Below are positions 1 to 5,497 of a stretch of 12,797 nt of DNA, in pieces (position 1 is the stretch's first letter; each line of letters opens with the position of its first letter). A model generated the notes under the pieces. That model was not told the DNA's origin. It ran no database searches and was given only the letters and a program-made list of their open reading frames with translations. The stretch covers positions 1 through 12,797 of the forward strand of contig JAEORG010000440.1 in the NCBI GenBank assembly GCA_016841005.1, written 5' to 3'. Both the position numbers and the translations under genes were made by a program. This DNA comes from Candidatus Thorarchaeota archaeon (lineage in GTDB: Archaea > Asgardarchaeota > Thorarchaeia > Thorarchaeales > Thorarchaeaceae).

Positions 1-162
1 ACTCTAGAGATATTTTGCGAAAATCTTAGTCCTGTGATGTTATATCCAGGGATACCGATAGTACAGATAATGTTCGTAACTCTAAGTAGCATTGCAGAGA
101 AAGCATATGATGAGAGACCTACCAGTAGATATGTGGGACAACAAGAACCAGATATAGGATAA
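1..162 (+). CDS. C-terminal fragment of an unrecognised protein
   Basis: Frame 1 is open from the first base to a TAA at 160-162, giving 53 residues of a protein that begins outside the window. The middle of the fragment (about residues 10-32) is fairly hydrophobic and carries Pro-Gly-Ile-Pro (PGIP, about residues 16-19), so it could be a membrane segment or a buried core strand. The last 20 residues are polar and charged and end in Asp-Ile-Gly. The gene points the same way as the PRPP synthase 50 bases downstream. A BRE/TATA-like sequence between them suggests separate transcription. I do not recognise the family. That it is coding is inferred from the open frame ending just before a promoter, and 53 codons is not decisive. 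Confidence 0.5.
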   Translation, partial: TLEIFCENLSPVMLYPGIPIVQIMFVTLSSIAEKAYDERPTSRYVGQQEPDIG

Positions 163-163
163 C

Positions 164-178
164 GGAAACTAACTTAAG
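164..178 (+). promoter_or_regulatory. BRE/TATA-like promoter of PRPP synthase gene
   Basis: A purine-rich GGAAAC (164-169) lies directly before AACTTAAG (171-178), the arrangement expected for an archaeal TFB element plus TATA box. A transcript starting about 25 bases downstream would begin near position 200 and give a leader of about 12 bases before the ATG at 212. The match is by eye. Confidence 0.4.
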
Positions 179-211
179 GGGATATTCAAGCGCAACCCAT
201 GGCGGTCAACA

Positions 212-1198
212 ATGAAGGACTACGATGTTATTCTTGCTAGCGGTGCTGAACATCTTGGGTTAAGGTTTAAGCAGCATGGGTACTCCGTGTACCGTTCAGC
301 GACAAATTATGATAGTAAGAGGATGTTCCCCAACGGTGACCTCTACGTTCGTATTCCACGAATCTCAAGACTCAGTGAACGCAAAGTTGTAGTTATTCAG
401 AGTTGTACTGGTTCAGGTCCTGATGAGCAGGAGACCTATTCTACTGCTGACAGGTTGATTGAACTACTCTTAATGTTGGACCTTCTCAATAAACCGGTAA
501 AGGTAGAAGAAATAGACCATAAAACCTACTGCCCGATTCCTGTTGAGAAACCAAAAAGCATTGAAGTTGTGCTAACATTTCAACCCTATGCACTACAAGA
601 TAAAGCTTTCAAAACAGGAGAAGCGGTATCTGCAAGATGGGCAATGAATAAAATAGCACAGGCATGCGATAAAATTTGGGTTCTAAATCCACACGCTCCA
701 GAGGGACTTGATTGGATGAAAGAACTAATTGAACAAGGGAAGTTGGTCGTCGTAGATATAATGCATGACCTTGTCGAGTTTGCAGCTCAACAATTTGAGT
801 TTGATGATTACCTTATTATTACACCAGATGAAGGAGGGCAAGAGCGATTCGATTGTGCCGGATTTGGTAAAAGTAGATCTAATTCTTTTAGCATTGAATT
901 ACATGGAGACCTTGATGTTTCTGATAAGAATATCATAGTTATCGATGATTTAACGAAGAGCGGAAGCACTCTACTCAAGGCCGCAGACAGACTTAGAAGG
1001 CAAGGTGCGAGAGATGTCGGTCTTGCTGTGGTCCATGTATTACCTCTTGTTGACCTTGGAGAAGAGTTGCTCGAAAATTTGGTAAGTAAAATAGAGGGGA
1101 GAATCGTTGTTTCAAACACGATAAGAACTCATGTCTTTTCAGTGAAAAATCCTGAATTGACATTCAATGTAGTGGATAAACTAGTAAAGATTCTCTAA
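212..1198 (+). CDS. prs: ribose-phosphate pyrophosphokinase (PRPP synthase)
   Basis: The 328-residue product should transfer pyrophosphate from ATP to ribose 5-phosphate, giving PRPP for purine, pyrimidine, histidine and NAD synthesis in the cytoplasm. Visible family features are the N-terminal motif FPNGDLYVRI (residues 39-48), a YALQDKAFKTGEAVSAR-type ATP/catalytic segment near 127-143, VVVDIMHDL near 179-187, DEGGQERF near 208-215, and the PRPP-binding loop Asp-Asp-Leu-Thr-Lys-Ser-Gly-Ser-Thr (245-253) after a hydrophobic strand. Length fits the family (about 285-330). The loop differs from the common DDIISTGGT form and is nearer DDLVQSGGT of plant class II enzymes. The ATG at 212 is used because no other in-frame start lies nearby; the ribosome binding site is weak. 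An overlapping out-of-frame ATG at 199 is ignored. A regulatory paralogue that lost catalysis is less likely but possible. Confidence 0.88.
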   Translation: MKDYDVILASGAEHLGLRFKQHGYSVYRSATNYDSKRMFPNGDLYVRIPRISRLSERKVVVIQSCTGSGPDEQETYSTADRLIELLLMLDLLNKPVKVEEIDHKTYCPIPVEKPKSIEVVLTFQPYALQDKAFKTGEAVSARWAMNKIAQACDKIWVLNPHAPEGLDWMKELIEQGKLVVVDIMHDLVEFAAQQFEFDDYLIITPDEGGQERFDCAGFGKSRSNSFSIELHGDLDVSDKNIIVIDDLTKSGSTLLKAADRLRRQGARDVGLAVVHVLPLVDLGEELLENLVSKIEGRIVVSNTIRTHVFSVKNPELTFNVVDKLVKIL

Positions 1199-1238
1199 TG
1201 GATGCTGACACAACAGCAGCCAATCAGAAAATGAAAAT

Positions 1239-1463
1239 TTATTCGACAAGATCTTGTGCTTTGCCTTTAGCAATCCATGTCTTCTCTGTGAATCTCTCTA
1301 CCAAATCCTTGTTTTCGAGAGAGTTAAGGGCCTGCACTACTTTATTCTGATCACAATCAATATGGCGACCCTGAAGAATTCTAGTAATAGCAGATGCTCT
1401 ATGACTATCTGAAATAATGACTTTCAGGATGCTTCGTTCTAAATCTGTGACTTCCTTGCTCAT
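1239..1463 (-). CDS. small winged-helix DNA-binding protein (putative)
   Basis: This 74-residue protein has the layout of a winged helix: helix 1 in LERSILKVIISD, a second helix in RASAITRIL, a likely recognition helix in NKVVQALNSLENKDLV, then a short wing with KTWIAKGKA. The pattern 'V-Q-A-L-N-S-L-E-N-K-D-L-V-E-R' is typical of MarR/PadR-like and other archaeal wHTH proteins, but no specific family is recognised. It has no ligand or metal domain. I use the ATG at 1463. Two GTG codons at 1472 and 1469 would add three residues, and GGTGA sits only two bases before the ATG. A TATA-like CTTAAAAG at 1503-1496 would place the transcript start near 1472, so the leader is very short. It is transcribed away from the nucleoside phosphorylase gene and faces PRPP synthase tail to tail, which makes regulation of either neighbour conceivable but unproven. 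Confidence 0.72.
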   Translation of the reverse strand: MSKEVTDLERSILKVIISDSHRASAITRILQGRHIDCDQNKVVQALNSLENKDLVERFTEKTWIAKGKAQDLVE

Positions 1464-1495
1464 GGTCACCACTCACACGGGCGGACGGTTAGTGT

Positions 1496-1503
1496 CTTTT
1501 AAG
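1496..1503 (-). promoter_or_regulatory. TATA-like element of winged-helix gene
   Basis: On the minus strand CTTAAAAG lies 33 bases before the ATG at 1463, which predicts a leader of roughly ten bases. No clear BRE is seen. By-eye call. Confidence 0.3.
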
Positions 1504-1532
1504 CATGTCGGAGTAGTCCTAGAACCCAGCTT

Positions 1533-1550
1533 CGAAACCATTTTTAATGG
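1533..1550 (+). promoter_or_regulatory. BRE/TATA promoter of nucleoside phosphorylase, with inverted repeat
   Basis: CGAAAC (1533-1538) is a good archaeal BRE and is followed by the T-rich TATA box TTTTTAA (1541-1547). The start of transcription would be near 1570, about 12 bases before the ATG. The TATA box lies inside a perfect inverted repeat, CCATT-TTT-AATGG (1538-1550). A protein bound there would compete with TBP. Confidence 0.5.
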
Positions 1551-1581
1551 AACATACAGCGCTCAATAGGCGAGCACTCAA

Positions 1582-2325
1582 ATGAATGAAACGAACAAGG
1601 AATATCATATAGATATAGCACTAGGTGAAATACCACCACTTGTACTGCTTCCAGGAGACCCAGATAGAGCTAAGCTCATAGCGGAAAATTTCTTTGACAA
1701 CCCAGAGCAAGTTGCTAAGAAAAGAGAATACTGGAGTTTTCGCGGTACATACAAGGGAATTCCAGTGGCAGTGTGCTCTACAGGTATTGGTTGCCCCTCA
1801 GCAGCAATAGCGCTGGAAGAACTGATACGAGTTGGCTGTCATACATTCGTGAGAGTTGGCACCGCAGGAGCTATTGATCCTACACTTGTTGCAGGAGATA
1901 TTGTAATATTCTCAGGGTCTGTTCGAGATGATGGGACATCAAAGCAGTATGTACCACCAGAGTACCCTGCCATTGCAGATCCGTATCTACTACAGGCATT
2001 AGTAGAAGCTGCAAAGGATAGAGGCTCGACCTATAAAGTCGGAATTGGCCATAGTAAGGATTCATTCTATAGCGAGTTTCCTGAGATGGTTGCAGATCCA
2101 ACATCAATGAAAGCGAGATGGGATTCGTATAGGAGAGCTGGAGTTTTAGCAACTGAGATGGAAGCAGCGTCATTGTTTGTTATTGGTCAACTGCGTAAAG
2201 TGAAGGTCGGAACTGCGTGTGTGATTGTCGGGGAACCAATTGAGAAAAAAGCTAAAATTGTTGGAAAGCCAAAGCTTGACGATTTGATCCACATCGCACT
2301 TCAAGCTATAATCTCTCTGAAATGA
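1582..2325 (+). CDS. udp: nucleoside phosphorylase, uridine phosphorylase family
   Basis: The 247-residue protein belongs to the NP-I fold family (PNP/UDP). It should split a nucleoside with phosphate into a free base and ribose 1-phosphate in salvage. Visible motifs are LPGDPDR (23-29), STGIGCPSAAIA (66-77), the phosphate-site strand RVGTAG (91-96), the GSVRDDGTSKQYVPPEYPA segment that closely follows E. coli Udp, and the ribose-binding TEMEAAS (191-197; the Glu-Met-Glu). Length matches bacterial Udp (253). The Gln and Arg that read uracil in E. coli Udp (GQER near 166-168) are not evident: the matching stretch here reads SFYSEFPEM. Base preference is therefore uncertain. The start follows a good BRE/TATA with a short leader and little Shine-Dalgarno sequence. 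Being near PRPP synthase fits a nucleotide salvage context. Confidence 0.85.
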   Translation: MNETNKEYHIDIALGEIPPLVLLPGDPDRAKLIAENFFDNPEQVAKKREYWSFRGTYKGIPVAVCSTGIGCPSAAIALEELIRVGCHTFVRVGTAGAIDPTLVAGDIVIFSGSVRDDGTSKQYVPPEYPAIADPYLLQALVEAAKDRGSTYKVGIGHSKDSFYSEFPEMVADPTSMKARWDSYRRAGVLATEMEAASLFVIGQLRKVKVGTACVIVGEPIEKKAKIVGKPKLDDLIHIALQAIISLK

Positions 2326-2337
2326 GAGAAAGTATTA

Positions 2338-3084
2338 TCAAATACCACCAAACCAGACCTTTTTCTGAACTGTTAGATGAATGTCTTGAGCGATTTTTGG
2401 ATCAAGGCCTGTTGTCGCCGCAAGTTGTTCGGGACTTGTAGCAACCAGGTCAGTGATAGTTGCATAACCTGCATTAACAATTGTATCAATTGTGCCTGAT
2501 GGAACAGATATCTCAGTTAGTAAACTACGAAGCTCATCTATACTTGATGCATCCGCAACTGGAGGCTTTATCTCAGGCATCTCAGCTTCAATTGGATCGG
2601 GCTCTGAAAGTGCAGCTAATTCAGGAGGCTCTTTTGGTGTGGTTTGTTCAAGAATATAGGAGGGCCGTAGAATAATGACTCCTATTACAAACATAAGAAG
2701 AAGCAAAGGTCCAAGCAAGACACGGCTAATATTTACTCCTGTGAGACCTCCCATTTCATTGAAGAAAGGCAATCCAGCTTCAACTCCTTCCAGAAGAACA
2801 CGAATAAACGAGTCCCCTGAAATCTCAGTTCCTAGTGCAAACCAGAATGGAGTAAATACACCGAGACCCCCTGCTTCAAATAACACAATCTTCTTGAAAT
2901 TAGGACGATATGCAAAAAATCCTGCAATAACTGGAATGAAAACTAAGATGATTGAAATAAAAACCCAAATTACATAGGTATTCCAAACAGCTGCTAAAGC
3001 TTCGGGATCAATTACATTATAATTTAGAATTCGTATAATTGCAGCACCCATGAAGATGATTCCAGATAAAATGAATCCAATCAT
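2338..3084 (-). CDS. membrane protein with C-terminal helix-hairpin-helix domain
   Basis: The 248-residue product has four hydrophobic segments, at about 2-20, 37-59, 66-85 and 122-139. A Pro/Glu-rich linker follows at about 146-182, then a soluble tail of about 65 residues. The tail (about 184-245) looks like a helix-hairpin-helix unit: IDTIVNAGYATITDLVATSPEQLAATTGLDPKIAQDI repeats the 'L..AGY.T..DL....P..LA...GL....A..I' pattern of RuvA/Rad51/RNA polymerase alpha-type HhH domains. Such tails bind DNA or other proteins, and Arg140 after helix 4 suggests a cytoplasmic tail. ATG at 3084 is preceded by AAGGTGT, a usable but close ribosome site; an in-frame TAG upstream bounds the ORF. It meets the phosphorylase gene tail to tail with 12 bases between, and its promoter region is shared with wecB. 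I know no established function. It might tether DNA or a protein complex to the membrane. Confidence 0.78.
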   Translation of the reverse strand: MIGFILSGIIFMGAAIIRILNYNVIDPEALAAVWNTYVIWVFISIILVFIPVIAGFFAYRPNFKKIVLFEAGGLGVFTPFWFALGTEISGDSFIRVLLEGVEAGLPFFNEMGGLTGVNISRVLLGPLLLLMFVIGVIILRPSYILEQTTPKEPPELAALSEPDPIEAEMPEIKPPVADASSIDELRSLLTEISVPSGTIDTIVNAGYATITDLVATSPEQLAATTGLDPKIAQDIHLTVQKKVWFGGI

Positions 3085-3148
3085 GACACCTTTTGCGTAT
3101 CGCAGCTAAATCACCCCTAATGTGTGTGTTTAGTTACTCATCTATGCG

Positions 3149-3157
3149 TCTTAAAGA
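3149..3157. promoter_or_regulatory. TATA-like element between divergent membrane-protein and wecB genes
   Basis: TCTTAAAGA is nearly self-complementary and reads as a TATA box in both directions. On the minus strand it is preceded by CGAAAA (a BRE-like hexamer, complement of 3160-3165) and would give a leader of about 40 bases for the HhH membrane protein. On the plus strand it would start wecB near 3178-3180. One element serving both genes is plausible but inferred. Confidence 0.35.
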
Positions 3158-3202
3158 TGTTTTCGACATCTATTGCTCCATTAGACTTATGAACAGAGTG
3201 AG

Positions 3203-4315
3203 ATGAGATATGGTGGGGTGGTTCATCTGAAGGTCTTCATTGTAGTTGGTACACGACCTGAAATAATCAAAATGGCTCCAGTAGTACATGAATGCGAAAA
3301 ACGAAAAATCAAGCATTTTCTCCTTCATACTGGCCAACATCATTCTGATAAGATGAGCAATGCATTTTTCGAAGACCTTTCTCTCAGAGCACCCGATAAG
3401 AACCTAAGCATCGGTTCTGGTAGTCAATCTGAACAGACTGCAAAGGCGCTAATAGGAATAGAGAAAGAGTTGATTGTCTATCAACCGGACGTTGTACTAG
3501 TTCAGGGAGACACAAACGCTGTTCTTTCAGCTGCAATAGCGGCTGTTAAACTAAATATTCCTGTTGGGCATGTCGAAGCTGGTCTACGAAGTTATGACAC
3601 CAGGATGCCAGAGGAACACAATAGACGACTAACGGATCATGCATCAAAATATTTGTTTGCGCCAACAGAGGAATCTGCAAGAATCCTTGAGGAGGAAAAT
3701 GTATGGGGAGAAGTGTATGTAACTGGAAACACCGTTATTGATACTCTAGAACAAGTAGTTTATGAAATTCAAAAAGATGCAATACCTGAAAAAAGTCCTG
3801 AACAGGAAGAGTACGCACTACTTACGCTTCATCGAGCAGAAAATGTTGATAACAAGAGAATTCTTACTGGACTGATAGAGGGACTCTCATCTCTTGACCA
3901 AGCAATTCTATTTCCAGCCCACCCAAGAACTGTAAAACGATTGCATGAATTTGATTTAATGAATAAAATAAATGATGATAATTGTATCCGGATAATCGAG
4001 CCTGTTGGATATCGTGAATTTATTGGACTAATCATCAATTCCAAATATATCTTGACAGATTCTGGTGGTATTCAAGAAGAAGTCACTGCGCCTTCTATTG
4101 ATAAACGGGCATTTGTCCTCAGAGATTCGACTGAACGACCAGAAGCAGTGGAATCAGGTCATGTTACAGTTGTTGGAACAGACCCCAAGAGATTTCCAGC
4201 AACAATCAAAGAGGTGTTGAAAACCAAATGGGTGTCAGGAGCGATTACACCATATGGAGATGGGCATTCGGCTGAGAAAATTCTAGACATCCTTGAAGAC
4301 CGTGTGCAAATCTAA
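3203..4315 (+). CDS. wecB: UDP-N-acetylglucosamine 2-epimerase (non-hydrolysing)
   Basis: The enzyme interconverts UDP-GlcNAc and UDP-ManNAc in the cytoplasm, supplying ManNAc-type sugars for surface glycans and N-glycans. The GT-B type fold is marked by GTRPE (16-20), TGQHH, VQGDTNAVLSA, HVEAGLRS, PEEHNRRLTDH, APTEESA, VTGNTVIDT, TLHRAENVD, PAHPRT, TDSGGIQEE and DSTERPEAVESG, in family order. The expected catalytic and binding residues are present: Asp in QGDT, Glu in VEAG and PEEH, His in LHRAEN. Total length with the ATG at 3203 is 370 residues, normal for the family. The start is uncertain. Most family members begin M-K-V right before the first strand, and here that position is a CTG codon (3227) preceded by the strong purine stretch GGTGGGGTGG (3211-3220). 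GTG at 3218 is another option. No other glycan genes are in the window. Confidence 0.93.
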   Translation: MRYGGVVHLKVFIVVGTRPEIIKMAPVVHECEKRKIKHFLLHTGQHHSDKMSNAFFEDLSLRAPDKNLSIGSGSQSEQTAKALIGIEKELIVYQPDVVLVQGDTNAVLSAAIAAVKLNIPVGHVEAGLRSYDTRMPEEHNRRLTDHASKYLFAPTEESARILEEENVWGEVYVTGNTVIDTLEQVVYEIQKDAIPEKSPEQEEYALLTLHRAENVDNKRILTGLIEGLSSLDQAILFPAHPRTVKRLHEFDLMNKINDDNCIRIIEPVGYREFIGLIINSKYILTDSGGIQEEVTAPSIDKRAFVLRDSTERPEAVESGHVTVVGTDPKRFPATIKEVLKTKWVSGAITPYGDGHSAEKILDILEDRVQI

Positions 4316-4366
4316 TGTATTTCCAAATTGGCTTGAAACCGCCAAAAACAAAGGTTCCTGAGAAGC

Positions 4367-4375
4367 CTTATAAGG
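4367..4375 (+). promoter_or_regulatory. TATA box of small histone-fold gene
   Basis: CTTATAAGG is an almost ideal archaeal TATA box. It predicts a start near 4395-4398 and a leader of about 22-25 bases that carries the GGAGG ribosome site at 4408-4412. This is one of the strongest promoter/ribosome-site pairs in the window and suggests high expression. Confidence 0.55.
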
Positions 4376-4419
4376 ATGCTACGGTATGTAGAAAATAATT
4401 CGCAATTGGAGGATGTGAA

Positions 4420-4590
4420 ATGAGCTTCATAGTAAAGAAAGCAATACAAGACTACGCGAAGAAGAAGAAAGTACAAGTCGGTGGCGATTTCTATGGCGCA
4501 CTCGACAAGAAAATCGAGATGCTTCTCGATAAAGCTGTCAAACGCTGTGGGGATAACAAGCGAAAGACCTTGAAAGCCTATGACCTCTAA
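4420..4590 (+). CDS. small histone-fold protein, DUF1931-like
   Basis: This 56-residue basic protein has a perfect GGAGG (4408-4412) seven bases before its ATG and a clear TATA box upstream. The sequence pattern is MSFIVKKAIQDYAKKKKV, then GGDFYGALDKKIEMLLDKAVKRCGDN, then KRKTLKAYDL. This follows the haloarchaeal 'LIVKAAVKEAL...VASDFYDALDEEVAELLDDAARRAEANDRKTVQPRDL' proteins of the DUF1931 histone-fold group. The 'RKT-x-K-x-x-D-L' end equals the loop after helix 2 of archaeal histones (RKTVKAEDI). The chain stops there, so helix 3 is missing. It is rich in Lys, consistent with nucleic-acid contact. A role in chromatin or transcription is inferred from fold only; family members are poorly characterised. 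It is a single-gene unit between wecB and surE. A longer ORF on the opposite strand (4312-4650) is an artefact. Confidence 0.82.
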   Translation: MSFIVKKAIQDYAKKKKVQVGGDFYGALDKKIEMLLDKAVKRCGDNKRKTLKAYDL

Positions 4591-4611
4591 ATTCTTAGTG
4601 TAGACCTCATA

Positions 4612-4657
4612 TCCAGAGAATCTGGAAGTCGATATGGCTTCCGGGTTCAACTCTTTT
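4612..4657 (+). terminator. paired hairpins and T-rich stretch after histone-fold gene
   Basis: TCCAGA-GAA-TCTGGA (4612-4626) forms a perfect six-pair stem with a three-base loop. It overlaps a second possible stem, GGAAG...CTTCC (4624-4642). CTCTTTTTC follows at about 4651-4659. T-rich stretches end archaeal transcripts; the hairpins may instead protect the 3' end or mark an alternative structure. Confidence 0.4.
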
Positions 4658-4707
4658 TCATATCACCATTCTTATCAATGATTGATTTTTCATTACATAA
4701 CTATCTT

Positions 4708-4714
4708 AGGTGAT
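4708..4714 (+). promoter_or_regulatory. ribosome binding site fixing the surE start
   Basis: AGGTGAT matches the archaeal anti-Shine-Dalgarno sequence and sits six bases before the ATG at 4721. It excludes the longer TTG-initiated frame beginning at 4682, whose extra 13 residues would not match the family. Confidence 0.75.
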
Positions 4715-4720
4715 TTTACA

Positions 4721-5497
4721 ATGCCAACAATCTGTCTAACAAACGATGATGGTCCATATAGTCAAGGCATGATCAAACTAGCTGAAAAGATTTCAGAGTT
4801 TGCTGAATTATCAGTCGTTGTTCCTGAAGGACAGAGAAGTGCAACTGGAAAATCACTGACTCTGAATCGCCCTCTAAGAGTAATGGATAGAGGAAACGAG
4901 AATGGATATCGACTCATCACGCACGATGGAACGCCAGCTGACTCTGTTGTATTGGCGGTATCATTTGTTGAGAATATCGACCTATTTGTGTCAGGAATAA
5001 ATTCTGGTGCAAATATCGGTTATCAAAGCATGCTTACAAGTGGAACTGTCGGTGCGGCATATGAGGCAGCGTTGAAGGGGTATCCTGCTCTGGCAATATC
5101 CCAAGAATCTACGCCTAACGATTGGTTCAACACAAATGGCACCTCAAGAAATTACGACGCTGAAGTTGAAATGGCAGCGGACATAATTAAACGTATAATC
5201 GAGAAGGGACTCCCACATGGTATTGACGCTTTGAATCTGAATTACCCCTGTGATGTCACTGAGGATACTCCGCTAGTAATAACCCGCCCAGCACGAGTGA
5301 GAATGACGAATCGAGTTATTCATAGAGTAGACCCTCATGGGAGAGATTATTACTGGTTCGAAGGCGTAGAGATGGCCGGAAAACCTTCTGATGATGTTAA
5401 CGCCGTAATGGCAGAAGATTGCGCTTCACTTTCTCCAATAATTATAGAATCCGTTTCTGAAGACGATGTAGAAAGGCTTAAGCAATTCATGGCATAA
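4721..5497 (+). CDS. surE: 5'/3'-nucleotidase SurE
   Basis: The 258-residue product is a metal-dependent survival-protein-E phosphatase, which removes phosphate from nucleoside monophosphates and some other small phosphates. Residues 1-11 give the classic strand-loop PTICLTNDDG with metal ligands Asp9 and Asp10. Ser40 in GQRSATGKS is the expected third ligand, and Asn94 in SGINSGANIG the fourth. TSGTVGAAYEAAL follows with the family's usual spacing. Length matches (about 250-270). The start is fixed by AGGTGAT. The gene ends at 5497, 11 bases inside the convergent HypE-like gene. It may join the nucleotide-salvage genes upstream by theme, but not by operon. Substrate preference cannot be read from the sequence. 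Confidence 0.93.
   Translation: MPTICLTNDDGPYSQGMIKLAEKISEFAELSVVVPEGQRSATGKSLTLNRPLRVMDRGNENGYRLITHDGTPADSVVLAVSFVENIDLFVSGINSGANIGYQSMLTSGTVGAAYEAALKGYPALAISQESTPNDWFNTNGTSRNYDAEVEMAADIIKRIIEKGLPHGIDALNLNYPCDVTEDTPLVITRPARVRMTNRVIHRVDPHGRDYYWFEGVEMAGKPSDDVNAVMAEDCASLSPIIIESVSEDDVERLKQFMA

Noticed and set aside
66..106. Cysteate synthase, serine or cysteine synthase as alternatives for the PLP enzyme at 9436-10590
   Set aside because: The N-terminal zinc-ribbon-like Cys pairs, PTLSFKDRG and GGGTALIG fit threonine synthase better. (Coordinates here are enzyme residue numbers, roughly the start of its PLP domain.)
808..1119. 103-codon minus-strand ORF inside the PRPP synthase gene
   Set aside because: Shadow of a well-supported conserved gene; Ser/Leu/Thr-rich translation without family features.
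3121..3130. TGTGTGTG repeat as a microsatellite or mobile-element mark
   Set aside because: Four dinucleotide units only, with no flanking repeats or transposase gene.
4312..4650. 112-codon ORF on the minus strand
   Set aside because: It lies opposite the histone-fold gene and its promoter, has no recognisable domain or ribosome site, and its codons mirror the plus-strand gene.
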